DNA of 64,000 nt from Ardenticatenaceae bacterium. Lineage in GTDB: Bacteria > Chloroflexota > Anaerolineae > Promineifilales > Promineifilaceae. Below, piece by piece: positions 50,406-58,931 of the stretch. The stretch lies in contig JACKBT010000006.1 of NCBI GenBank assembly GCA_020634415.1, positions 62,001-126,000 on the forward strand, read 5' to 3'. The notes under the pieces are model-generated. The model made no database searches, had not been told where the DNA came from, and worked only from the letters and a program-made list of their open reading frames with translations. The number at the start of each line of letters is the position of its first letter. Position 1 is the stretch's first letter. The translations under genes were made by a program, and so were the position numbers.

Positions 50406-52121
50406 TTGCGTGATATCCAGATTCGCCGGCTAACTGTTTATGATTCAACTGCTGCCGCCTATGTTGAACGCATTCCTTTAATGAGGTGGTGGAGAAAGAA
50501 CGGCCGTTTCTCCACAGGACAACTGTTTAGCGCTGCACTTTACATAAGTGCGGCACTATTTGCCTGCTTAGTGCTGCTTGTGCCCCTATACCTGGTGATA
50601 CGCATGAACACCGCCTGGCAGGAGACCCTGACGACGCTGATGCGGCCCATTACGCTGCAAGTCATCGGCAATACTGTTTTGCTGACGGGGAGTGTGACGA
50701 TAGCGGCCACTTGTTTAGCTGTGCCCTTGGCCTGGCTCACCACCCGCACCGATTTGCCTGGGCGCAGAATTTGGGCCGTGCTTCATGCGCTGCCCCTGGT
50801 GATTCCCAGTTATATCTTTGCCTATTTGTTTCTCTCGTTTTTGTCACCCAAAGGTCTGCTGCAACAACTGCTGGAATGGGCGATTGGCTTTGATCGTTTG
50901 CCGCCAATTTATGGTTTTACGGGGGCGTTTATCGTTTTAACCCTCATTAGTTACCCTTACATTTTTCTGACAGTGGTGGCTGCTTTACGGCAGATGGATC
51001 CGACTTTATTGGAGGTGGCACAAACGAATGGAGCCTCTAAACGACAGATTGTATGGTATGTGCTGCTGCCTTATTTACGGCCGTCTATGCTTGCTGGCAG
51101 CTTACTCGTTGCCCTCTACTGTTTGCGCGATTTTGGCGCAGTTACCCTGCTCCAATTTAGCACCTTCACCCGTGTTATTTACAATCGCTACCAGGCTTTT
51201 CGCTTAGATGAAGCAGCAACGATGGCGGCTGTGTTGGTTTTGATGACGGGGATCATCATGTTGTTTGAGTCGCGGCTGCGCAGTCGCCATGAGGATGATG
51301 GTTCCGATGAGATGGCTGACAGCCGTCACCTTAAGTTATTTGCGCTAAAAGGCTGGCGGATTCCTGCTTTGCTGTTTTCGGGGTTAGTCTCCTTTTTTGC
51401 TCTGTTGATGCCTCTCGGGATTTTGGCTTATTGGATGGTGCGTGGCTTTCGGCAGGACTGGCTGGTGCCAGATTTGGGGATGGTGCAGCGGAGTACGGCC
51501 GTTTTGCCAGACCTAATTGTCCCAGCTAGATTGTCGGTCAGCACGGCTCTGTTAACGGCCTTGTTGGCTATCATTGTGGCCCTGCCCATTGTCATTTTGT
51601 CAGTAAGGTATAAAGGGTGGTGGGCCAAATTCTTCGAGCGTCTGAGCTATGTTAGTTATGCTTTGCCAGGTATTGTCGTTGCCCTGGCTTTTGTCTATGT
51701 TGGCATCAATTTTGTTCGGCCTCTTTACCAAACAATACCCATGCTTATTGCTGCTTATTTGGTTTTGTTTGTACCCCAAGCTGTTAGTGCCGAACGGAGT
51801 GCGTTGTCCCATATCCCTGTTGAGTTGGAGGAGGTAGGTTACAGTTTGGGTGGTTCCCGGTTAGCCATTTTGCGCTATGTTACGTTGCCTTTGATGCGAC
51901 CAGGGCTGGTTGCTGGTGGTTTATTGGTCTTTTTGACAGCTATAAAAGAGCTGCCGGTTACGTTGCTTTTAAGCCCCATCGGGTACAGAACGTTACCAAC
52001 GCTGGTTTGGTCGAACATCAGCGAGGCCTTTTTTGCTCGTGCCGCGGCCCCCACTTTGCTTCTGCTGTTGTTGTCTTCTGTCCCTCTGGCCTGGTTTTCT
52101 CTTCGGCAAAATCGGGCATAG
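50406..52121 (+). CDS. fbpB: Iron(III) ABC transporter permease, two fused permease domains
   Basis: 571 residues with about twelve membrane helices and two ABC permease EAA-type loops: EVAQTNGASKRQIVWYVLLP (first) and EVGYSLGGSRLAILRYVTLP (second). This double layout is typical of FbpB. The TTG at 50406 has GGGAAGAAG upstream, while the ATG at 50481 lacks a ribosome site, so I use the TTG with some doubt. No ATPase gene follows in this window, so the energising subunit must be elsewhere. Confidence 0.9.
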   Translation: MRDIQIRRLTVYDSTAAAYVERIPLMRWWRKNGRFSTGQLFSAALYISAALFACLVLLVPLYLVIRMNTAWQETLTTLMRPITLQVIGNTVLLTGSVTIAATCLAVPLAWLTTRTDLPGRRIWAVLHALPLVIPSYIFAYLFLSFLSPKGLLQQLLEWAIGFDRLPPIYGFTGAFIVLTLISYPYIFLTVVAALRQMDPTLLEVAQTNGASKRQIVWYVLLPYLRPSMLAGSLLVALYCLRDFGAVTLLQFSTFTRVIYNRYQAFRLDEAATMAAVLVLMTGIIMLFESRLRSRHEDDGSDEMADSRHLKLFALKGWRIPALLFSGLVSFFALLMPLGILAYWMVRGFRQDWLVPDLGMVQRSTAVLPDLIVPARLSVSTALLTALLAIIVALPIVILSVRYKGWWAKFFERLSYVSYALPGIVVALAFVYVGINFVRPLYQTIPMLIAAYLVLFVPQAVSAERSALSHIPVELEEVGYSLGGSRLAILRYVTLPLMRPGLVAGGLLVFLTAIKELPVTLLLSPIGYRTLPTLVWSNISEAFFARAAAPTLLLLLLSSVPLAWFSLRQNRA

Positions 52122-52158
52122 TCTTGGTGGGGTGTATATTTCTGATGATAGGTTGTTG

Positions 52159-52917
52159 TTAGGGTTTTAGCTTGGCTGGGTTGGCCTCGCGGATGAGGGC
52201 GCGGGCGAGGATGAGGGTGGGGTCTATAATAGGTAGACCATAAAGAGTGGGTTCGGTGATAGCAAGGGGCATTTCGGTGCAGCCGAGGATGATGGCTTCG
52301 GCTCCTTGGGTTTGCAGGCTGCGAACGGCCGTTGTCAACCCCTCTCTGGCTTCTTTTGTGGCCACACCGCAGGCTTTAAGGCCATAGTCGGGGGCGTAAA
52401 CGGCCGTATGGACAATCTCCTCTTGCATTTGACGGGTGGGCACAACGGCCGTTAAACCAAACCGCGCCAATGCCTCGGGGTAAATTTGGGTCAAATAAGT
52501 GCCGGTGGTGGAGAGGATGCCGATGTTTTGGAGTTGGGGATGGGCGTGGTGGAGGTGAACGGCCGTTTCCTCAATCATATGCAGCAGATGCAAGCCGCTG
52601 CCCCCCTTTTTCAAACCCGCCACAATCTCCCCAAAAATAGCTGGTGCATGAGCTGTATTACAGGGAATGCCCCCCACCTGAGCCCCCATCTGTTCCAATT
52701 TTAATAACTGCCTCACAAACGCCTGCGCTGGGTTTTCGGCCACCTCCCCCAACAGATACTCAGTGCGGTCAGCAATCTCATTTGGTTGAGATAAACTGGC
52801 AACAGTTAAATGTTCCTGGTCCTTGCTCGCCACCGTCTGATCGAGAATCTTTCTAAGCAAATCCAGGCCGGCAAAAGGGCCGACCCCCGCTACAATCCCA
52901 ATGATCTTTTCACTCAT
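52159..52917 (-). CDS. Aspartate/glutamate racemase family protein
   Basis: 252 residues from MSEKIIGIVAGVGPFAGLDL with GAGGG upstream. The catalytic cysteines are Cys86 (GIPCNTAHA) and Cys213 (ILGCTEMPLA), the two-base pair of the family. GILSTTGTYLTQIY is the usual glycine-rich loop. Probably racemises aspartate or a related amino acid, or isomerises a hydantoin-like compound; the substrate is not determined. It contains four ACGGCCGT copies. Confidence 0.87.
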   Translation of the reverse strand: MSEKIIGIVAGVGPFAGLDLLRKILDQTVASKDQEHLTVASLSQPNEIADRTEYLLGEVAENPAQAFVRQLLKLEQMGAQVGGIPCNTAHAPAIFGEIVAGLKKGGSGLHLLHMIEETAVHLHHAHPQLQNIGILSTTGTYLTQIYPEALARFGLTAVVPTRQMQEEIVHTAVYAPDYGLKACGVATKEAREGLTTAVRSLQTQGAEAIILGCTEMPLAITEPTLYGLPIIDPTLILARALIREANPAKLKP

Positions 52918-52992
52918 TTTACCCTCACAAAATCTCGTTATTTTCAGGCACAAACCTCCCTCTCAAGAGCCTGATATTTTACTGAAAAATAG

Positions 52993-53045
52993 TTGACTTT
53001 TCATCTGTAACCCTCTTGACTTTTAATCTGCGAATATGCTAGACT
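52993..53045 (+). promoter_or_regulatory. Promoter region of rpoD with a repeated -35-like block
   Basis: TTGACTTTTCATCTG (52993-53007) and TTGACTTTTAATCTG (53016-53030) are direct repeats 23 bp apart. The second can serve as -35 (TTGACT) with TAGACT (53040-53045) as -10 at an 18-nt spacing. The first may be an upstream promoter or a regulator site. Confidence 0.55.
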
Positions 53046-53129
53046 GCCCGTGCTTGGGAAGAGGCAAAAAGGGTGGTTGAATGCCAACAGCCCGTCAAAA
53101 TTTAAACAAGGGATAGGGACGTAGGGTAT

Positions 53130-54359
53130 ATGAGCGATCTTGGCAACCCATTTGACGAAATGGAAGTCATCAGCACATTGGTAAACGACGGCATAGAACA
53201 GGGCTATTTAATATATGATCAGGTTCTGGCTGCACTCCCCAATATTGAAAGCAATCTACAGTTGATTGAAGCGCTCCTAGAAGAGTTACAAGCGGCTGGT
53301 GTTCCATTATATGAAACAGAGGAAGATATTGAAACTGAAATCCGTGAAAACGGCAGCGGTGATGATGACAAGGACGATCCTTTTAGCATCGCTGAATTAG
53401 AGGATGATGAAGCACATCGTGCCCCGTTATTTGACCTAAGTAATGTGCCTATTGATGATTCTGTTGGGCTTTACTTCCGCGAAATGGGGCAGCAGCAGCT
53501 TCTCTCGGCCGAAGAAGAAGTGCAGTTAGCCATGGAAATTGAGGCTGGTCGCGCTGCAATTGAACAGCTTGAATCGGTAGAGATGTTTTTAAGTGATGAT
53601 GACTTGGATGCGTTGGACCGAATCAAAGAAGTGGGTGAAGCAGCACGAGCCCATCTTATTCGAGCCAATACCCGCTTGGTCGTAAGTATTGCCAAAAAGT
53701 ATCGCGGACGTGGCCTGCAATTTCTTGATCTCATTCAAGAAGGAAATGTCGGCTTAATGAAAGCGGTAGAAAAGTATGATTATCGTCGTGGTAATCGTTT
53801 TAGCACCTATGCCACCTGGTGGATTCGTCAGGCGGTGACGCGGGCTTTGGCCAATCATGGCCGCACGATTCGTATTCCGGCTCATTTGGGCGGGCGCATT
53901 AGCAAGCTGTATCAGGTGGCGCAGGAATTGGAACAAGAATACGGCCGTCAGCCCACCGCTGAAGAAATTGCCGAATACATGGAACTGCCCGCCGACCGGG
54001 TACGCTGGATGTTACGCACCAGCCGCCAACCTGTTCATCTCGAACGGCCGGTTGGTGATGAGTCCGATGCCGAACTAGGCGACTTCATCGAAGACACCGA
54101 CGTACCCCCACCAGCCGAATCCGTTGCGCAGACCATGCTCACCGAAGAAATTGGTGATATTTTAGACCAGTTGACACCCCGTGAAGCCCGCATTTTGCGT
54201 TTGCGTTACGGCTTGCAAGATGGCGAATCACGAACCCTCAAAGAAGTTGGCGAAATGTTTGGCCTTTCCCGCGAACGTATTCGCCAGTTAGAGAAAGAAG
54301 CTTTACGCAAGCTGCGCCATCCTAACTTTGCCGGCCACCTGCGGCAATATTTGAATTAA
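53130..54359 (+). CDS. rpoD: Primary RNA polymerase sigma factor
   Basis: 409 residues. Region 1.1 is short (about 1-70), followed by an acidic spacer. Region 1.2 is VGLYFREMGQQQLLSAEEEV, region 2 is LIQEGNVGLMKAVEKYDYRR followed by FSTYATWWIRQAVTRAL, region 3 is LYQVAQELEQEYGRQPTAEE, and region 4 is TLKEVGEMFGLSRERIRQLE. The completeness of regions 1.1 to 4.2 marks it as the housekeeping sigma. A GTAGGG ribosome site is near the ATG. A perfect terminator follows. Confidence 0.95.
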   Translation: MSDLGNPFDEMEVISTLVNDGIEQGYLIYDQVLAALPNIESNLQLIEALLEELQAAGVPLYETEEDIETEIRENGSGDDDKDDPFSIAELEDDEAHRAPLFDLSNVPIDDSVGLYFREMGQQQLLSAEEEVQLAMEIEAGRAAIEQLESVEMFLSDDDLDALDRIKEVGEAARAHLIRANTRLVVSIAKKYRGRGLQFLDLIQEGNVGLMKAVEKYDYRRGNRFSTYATWWIRQAVTRALANHGRTIRIPAHLGGRISKLYQVAQELEQEYGRQPTAEEIAEYMELPADRVRWMLRTSRQPVHLERPVGDESDAELGDFIEDTDVPPPAESVAQTMLTEEIGDILDQLTPREARILRLRYGLQDGESRTLKEVGEMFGLSRERIRQLEKEALRKLRHPNFAGHLRQYLN

Positions 54360-54381
54360 TCACCTCCGCACTGACTTTGGC

Positions 54382-54409
54382 AAAACCCCTGTTAAACACA
54401 GGGGTTTTT
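54382..54409 (+). terminator. Rho-independent terminator of rpoD
   Basis: aaaacccctgt-taaac-acaggggttttt, an 11-12 bp stem with a T run, 22 nt after the stop codon. Confidence 0.9.
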
Positions 54410-54516
54410 GTTTTTACGCAACCTTCACCACCACTTCACCTGCCCTTGATAGACGTTAGCCCCATAGCCGTTTTAATTGAGAGGTATACATCCAATTCTG
54501 CATCAAGGAATCATCT

Positions 54517-56118
54517 ATGGAACTACGTCAATATGGATTGTTAATATGGAAATGGCTATGGCTCATTCTGTTGAGTGTGTTAGTAGTGGGGAGTGCTACC
54601 TATTTTTATAACCAGGCACAACCACCTATTTATGAAGCATCTACTATTTTGCTGGTTAATGAGGGCAGCGATAATCTGACAGACATTAACGCGCTGCGGG
54701 CCAGTGAACAGTTGGCCTTATCGTTTGTTGTTCGCCTGGAAAATTACGAGGTATTGACACAGGCTTTAGATAACCTTGGCCTGGATATGTCGCCTGCGGT
54801 GTTAAAGGATGACCTGACTGTTAGCCTGCTGGATAATACCCAGTTGATTGCCTTGCGTGTCACACATTCTGATCCAGAAGTTGCCAGGGATTTAGCCAAT
54901 GAAATTCCTAAAGTGTTTGCTGATCGGAATATGGCGCAGCAGTTGGAGCGGTTTGCTATTTCTAAGGCCAGTCTTGAAGAAAATTTGGCCGAAATCCGAA
55001 CGGAGTTAGTGGCGGCCGAAACTATTTTGGATGCGGAAATGGAGAAGTTTGCGCCGGACCAAAGAGTTGTGGAACAAGCTAATAATAATGTGATTCGTTT
55101 AAGCGAGACATATGCGACGCTTTTGCAAAGTTATGAGGATATTCGTTTATCTGAAGCACGGAGTTTGAATAACATTATTATTGATGAAGCGGCTCGTTTG
55201 CCGCAAGTGCCCATTGCGCCTAAGGTTATCACCAATACGCTGATGGCCTCGGTGGTGGCTATGATTGCGGCCACGAGCCTGGTGTTTTTGATTAGTTATT
55301 TGGATGATACGTTGAAGAACCCGGTAGATGTGGAGGAGTTGGTGGGCTTGAGTGTGTTGGGGGTGATTAAGCGGATGCGGGTGAAGAAGCCCTTTGATGC
55401 GTTGGTTGTGGCGCTGGAGCCGCGTTCGCCAGCGGCTGAGGCTTATCGGCAACTGCGCACGAACATTCAGTTTGCGGGTGTTCATCACCAGTTGAAGACG
55501 ATATTGGTGACCAGCCCGAATGCCGGGGATGGCAAATCTACGATTGCTTCTAATCTGGCGGTGGCTCTGGCGCAGTCGGGGAAGAGGGTTGTTTTGGTGG
55601 ATGCGGATATGCGCCGCCCGACGCTGCATGATATTTTGGAGATTGATGCTTCTAAGGGGTTGAGTGATTTGATTGCGCGGGGGCAGGATGACGGCCGTTT
55701 CATAAAGGCCACGCTCATTCACAATTTAATGTTCTTGCCTGCTGGCCGCATTCCGCCCAATCCGGCCGAGCTGATTGGCTCGGAGAGGATGAGGCGAGTA
55801 ATTGCCTGGCTGGGCAAGCAGGCGGATATTGTGATTTTTGACAGCCCTCCCCTTTTGGCGGTGACAGATGCCGCGATTTTGTCTAAATTGGTGGATGCTA
55901 CTTTGTTGGTGATTAGTGCCAACGAAACGCGGCAGCCAGCTTTGTTGGAGGCTGTAAAGAAGTTATATGCCTTGGAGAGTCATATTGCCGGGGTTTTAAT
56001 TAATAAGGTCAATCCTAAAAGAAGCAATGGTTACTACTATTACTATCGGCCGAAGGACAACTATGTGCCATTTTCTGAGAATGGGCACAAACATACCCGC
56101 AAGCAGCAAACCTATTAG
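54517..56118 (+). CDS. Wzc-like polysaccharide co-polymerase and tyrosine autokinase
   Basis: 533 residues. The N-terminal chain-length (Wzz) domain has membrane helices WKWLWLILLSVLVVGSATYF and, near 245, TLMASVVAMIAATSLVFLIS. The cytoplasmic BY-kinase has Walker A SPNAGDGKSTIASNL, A' VVLVDADMRRP and Walker B DIVIFDSPPLL. The C-terminal tail contains the Tyr cluster NGYYYYYRP that is autophosphorylated. It controls length and export of surface polysaccharide, fitting the locus at 1-14168 although 40 kb away. Its stop overlaps the convergent V4R gene by 4 nt. Confidence 0.9.
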   Translation: MELRQYGLLIWKWLWLILLSVLVVGSATYFYNQAQPPIYEASTILLVNEGSDNLTDINALRASEQLALSFVVRLENYEVLTQALDNLGLDMSPAVLKDDLTVSLLDNTQLIALRVTHSDPEVARDLANEIPKVFADRNMAQQLERFAISKASLEENLAEIRTELVAAETILDAEMEKFAPDQRVVEQANNNVIRLSETYATLLQSYEDIRLSEARSLNNIIIDEAARLPQVPIAPKVITNTLMASVVAMIAATSLVFLISYLDDTLKNPVDVEELVGLSVLGVIKRMRVKKPFDALVVALEPRSPAAEAYRQLRTNIQFAGVHHQLKTILVTSPNAGDGKSTIASNLAVALAQSGKRVVLVDADMRRPTLHDILEIDASKGLSDLIARGQDDGRFIKATLIHNLMFLPAGRIPPNPAELIGSERMRRVIAWLGKQADIVIFDSPPLLAVTDAAILSKLVDATLLVISANETRQPALLEAVKKLYALESHIAGVLINKVNPKRSNGYYYYYRPKDNYVPFSENGHKHTRKQQTY

Positions 56119-56786
56119 GCTTTGGGCTTTTTGCTGACTTCCCAGATGCAGGCGGGTGCGCCCATAGCCCGACATTCTGTTTCCTGCACATCAAATTCTT
56201 TACCGGTTAGCCAAACGGCCGCTTGCAAAATCACCCCATTATGCACCCAACAGATGGGCGAATCGGCCGTTTTCCCCGCACAGTAAGGACACGTCTCATC
56301 AATATAACGAAACACATCCCCACCATCCTCCAGCCGCACCAGCCGCTCCTGCCCCACCTCCTGGCTCAACTTTTTCAGCCCATTCTGCATCATCAGCAAG
56401 CCCGCTTTAAGCTGCTGCGTAATGGGCAAAATACGCGACGCTTTCACCAGCGTGCCCAGGCCAAACGTGGCACTTTGCTGCTCCACCGCCAATTCGGCCG
56501 ATTTGCGCCCGATTCGCAGCGTCATGCTGCGCCCCGCCCGGCCAAAAAAAGTGAGCAAAGCCGTGCATAAATTGGCATAATCAGCAAACGTATAATTCCC
56601 AATCACCTTCGATTCATTGGGCGGATAATTGCCCACCAGCTTCTCCAGCCGGGCTTCACGCAAAACAATGTGCATCCCCTTCTCACCAACAACCTCCTCC
56701 GCCGCCATTAAAGCCCAACGTAAATAAGCATCCACCGTATACATATCCGTCACCGGATCATGGTCTGCCTTGTTCTGAATATTCAT
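56115..56786 (-). CDS. V4R-type ligand-binding domain protein
   Basis: 223 residues. The C-terminal CPYCAGKTADSPICWVHNG and then EFDVQETECRAMGAPACIWEV match the V4R (4-vinyl reductase) domain, with its conserved Cys cluster. The middle contains helices like those of HNOB/DUF-type sensory proteins. V4R domains bind small hydrophobic or tetrapyrrole ligands. No output domain is fused. The start has AAAGGAGCAGG upstream. Divergent from the ABC-F gene; convergent with the Wzc-like gene. Function unknown. Confidence 0.75.
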   Translation of the reverse strand: MNIQNKADHDPVTDMYTVDAYLRWALMAAEEVVGEKGMHIVLREARLEKLVGNYPPNESKVIGNYTFADYANLCTALLTFFGRAGRSMTLRIGRKSAELAVEQQSATFGLGTLVKASRILPITQQLKAGLLMMQNGLKKLSQEVGQERLVRLEDGGDVFRYIDETCPYCAGKTADSPICWVHNGVILQAAVWLTGKEFDVQETECRAMGAPACIWEVSKKPKA

Positions 56787-56892
56787 GCTTACCTGCTCCT
56801 TTTGTGATTGAGAGATTCCACGAATATATCGTAAGTCTTTTACCTATGTTGTCAAGATGCCCCGCCATTACGCATTGCCCCAAACGTTCAGG

Positions 56893-56898
56893 TATAAT
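56893..56898 (+). promoter_or_regulatory. -10 box of the ABC-F gene, leaderless arrangement
   Basis: TATAAT ends 8 nt before the ATG at 56907, so the transcript would begin at or next to the start codon. No convincing -35 is seen at the usual spacing. Confidence 0.5.
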
Positions 56899-56906
56899 CC
56901 CTGGCT

Positions 56907-58931
56907 ATGGCTATTTTAACGGCAACCAATGTCGGGCAGTCCTTTGGCCCGGTAGATTTATTTAGTGGCATTAACGTTTCCATTCCCAATGATGGCAAAG
57001 TTGGCCTGGTTGGCCCGAATGGGGTGGGCAAAACAACCCTTTTGCGGATTTTGGCAGGTGTGAGTTTGGGCAGCAGCGGCGCTGTCGCTATGTCGCGCAA
57101 TACCCAAATTGGCTATTTGTCGCAGGAGGCGGCGCAGACTTTTGCCGGGCGTGACCACAGTGTGTATGAGGAGATGTTGGTGGTTTTTGCCGATTTGCGG
57201 GCGGATGAGGCGCGGCTGCGGCAGCTAGAGGTGGAGATGGAAACGGCCGATCACCTGCCCGACGACCTCTTCACCCAATACAGCCAATTACAGGTGCAGT
57301 TTGAACTGGCTGGTGGTTATGAATACGACCTGCGCATCCGGCAAGTGCTGACCGGCTTAGGCTTTCCCACCGAAGATTGGCAGATGCCCCTCACCCATCT
57401 CAGCGGCGGGCAGCGCACACGGGCACGGCTGGCCCGTTTGCTGCTAGAAGCCCCCGACTTACTCATCCTCGACGAGCCAACCAACCATTTAGACGTAGAA
57501 GCCATTGAATGGCTCGAAGGCATCTTGCAAAAATGGCCGGGAGCCGTGCTGATGGTCAGCCATGACCGCTACTTTTTAGACAAAGTGGTCAACACCATTT
57601 GGGAGATGAACGGGCAAGGCTTGGAAGTCTATCGCGGTAACTATTCGGCCCATTTGCAGCAGCGCGAAGCCCGCTGGGAACTGCGCCAGAAGGAGTTTGA
57701 GACGTTGATGGAGCGGTTGGAGAAGGAGATGGATTTCATCCGCCGCAATATTGCCGGGCAGCGCACGCAAATGGCTCAGGGCAAACTCAGCCGTCTTACT
57801 CGTGAGGTGGAGGCCATTCACAAGGGCGGGCTGCAAGTTGTGGCTAAACTGAACAAGGGTTGGGCGGAGTTGAAGAGTGAGATTGGGTTGGACAGTGTGC
57901 CCTCTTTGCGCGTGGGTGAATTGCAGCAGCGCATTGGCGAACTGCGCGGGCCATCGCGGCCACCCAGTTTGTCGTTGACATTACGGCCGTCTCACCGCAG
58001 CGGCGAAATTGTTTTACGTACCAAAGGTTTGCAAGTTGGCTATCCCGGTGCGCCACTTTTTGCGGCTGATGATATTGAACTGCATCGGCGGGAATGTGCG
58101 GCCTTGATCGGGCCAAATGGGGCGGGCAAATCTACCTTTTTGCGGACGATTTTGGATCAACTGCCCGTGTTGGCCGGCGAGGTGAAGCTGGGGGCCAGTT
58201 TGAAGATTGGCTACTTTTCGCAGGCGCATGAGGAGCTGCATCGGGAGAAGCAGGTATTGGATGTGCTGCTGGATTATGAGAATCTGCCTATTAGCGAGGC
58301 GCGGAACTATTTGGCACGCTTTCTATTTCGGGGGGATGATGTGTATAAGCAGGTGAGTATGTTGAGCGGTGGCGAACGCGGCCGTTTGGCGTTGGCGCTG
58401 CTGGAACGGGAGGAGGCTAATTTCTTGCTGCTGGATGAGCCGACGAACCATCTGGATATTCCGGCGCAGGAAGAACTGCAAACGGTGCTGGAGGGGTTTG
58501 ATGGCACGATTTTGATGGTGTCGCATGATCGTTATCTGGTGAATCGGCTGGCGACGCAGGTGTGGGTGTTGGAAAACGGCCGTCTGCATGTCTACCCCAC
58601 CAGTTACCAGGAATACCTGGTGGAACGAGAGCGGGAACGGGAAGCGGCTAAACCGATGGCCGTGACTGAACCAGCCGAAACGAAACCGGAGGCCAACGGC
58701 CGTTCCGCCCTCAGCAAAAACGAACAACGGCGCAAAGAAGAGGCCTTGGCCGACCTGGAAGCCACCATCACCCAGGCCGAAGCGGACATTGCCAGAATCA
58801 CCCAAGAATTGCAGGCCGCCACCCAAGAGGAATCTTTTGACAAAATCCAAAGCCTAAGCATAGAATACGCTGCCGCCGAAGAAGCATTAGATGCCCTAAT
58901 GATGAAGTGGGAGAAACTGGCACATGAGTGA
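56907..58931 (+). CDS. ABC-F family ATPase
   Basis: 674 residues with two ABC domains and no membrane part. Walker A sites are GLVGPNGVGKTTLLRILAG (about 33-51) and ALIGPNGAGKSTFLRTIL; signature motifs are THLSGGQRTRARLARLLLEA and MLSGGERGRLALALLE; Walker B sites are LLILDEPTNHLD and FLLLDEPTNHLD. The inter-domain linker is a charged helix pair (P-site tRNA-interaction region of ABC-F), and the C-terminus has a coiled coil (EEALADLEATITQAEADIAR). These proteins act on the ribosome in translation or antibiotic protection, or on DNA (Uup). Which applies is not clear. Confidence 0.92.
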   Translation: MAILTATNVGQSFGPVDLFSGINVSIPNDGKVGLVGPNGVGKTTLLRILAGVSLGSSGAVAMSRNTQIGYLSQEAAQTFAGRDHSVYEEMLVVFADLRADEARLRQLEVEMETADHLPDDLFTQYSQLQVQFELAGGYEYDLRIRQVLTGLGFPTEDWQMPLTHLSGGQRTRARLARLLLEAPDLLILDEPTNHLDVEAIEWLEGILQKWPGAVLMVSHDRYFLDKVVNTIWEMNGQGLEVYRGNYSAHLQQREARWELRQKEFETLMERLEKEMDFIRRNIAGQRTQMAQGKLSRLTREVEAIHKGGLQVVAKLNKGWAELKSEIGLDSVPSLRVGELQQRIGELRGPSRPPSLSLTLRPSHRSGEIVLRTKGLQVGYPGAPLFAADDIELHRRECAALIGPNGAGKSTFLRTILDQLPVLAGEVKLGASLKIGYFSQAHEELHREKQVLDVLLDYENLPISEARNYLARFLFRGDDVYKQVSMLSGGERGRLALALLEREEANFLLLDEPTNHLDIPAQEELQTVLEGFDGTILMVSHDRYLVNRLATQVWVLENGRLHVYPTSYQEYLVEREREREAAKPMAVTEPAETKPEANGRSALSKNEQRRKEEALADLEATITQAEADIARITQELQAATQEESFDKIQSLSIEYAAAEEALDALMMKWEKLAHE

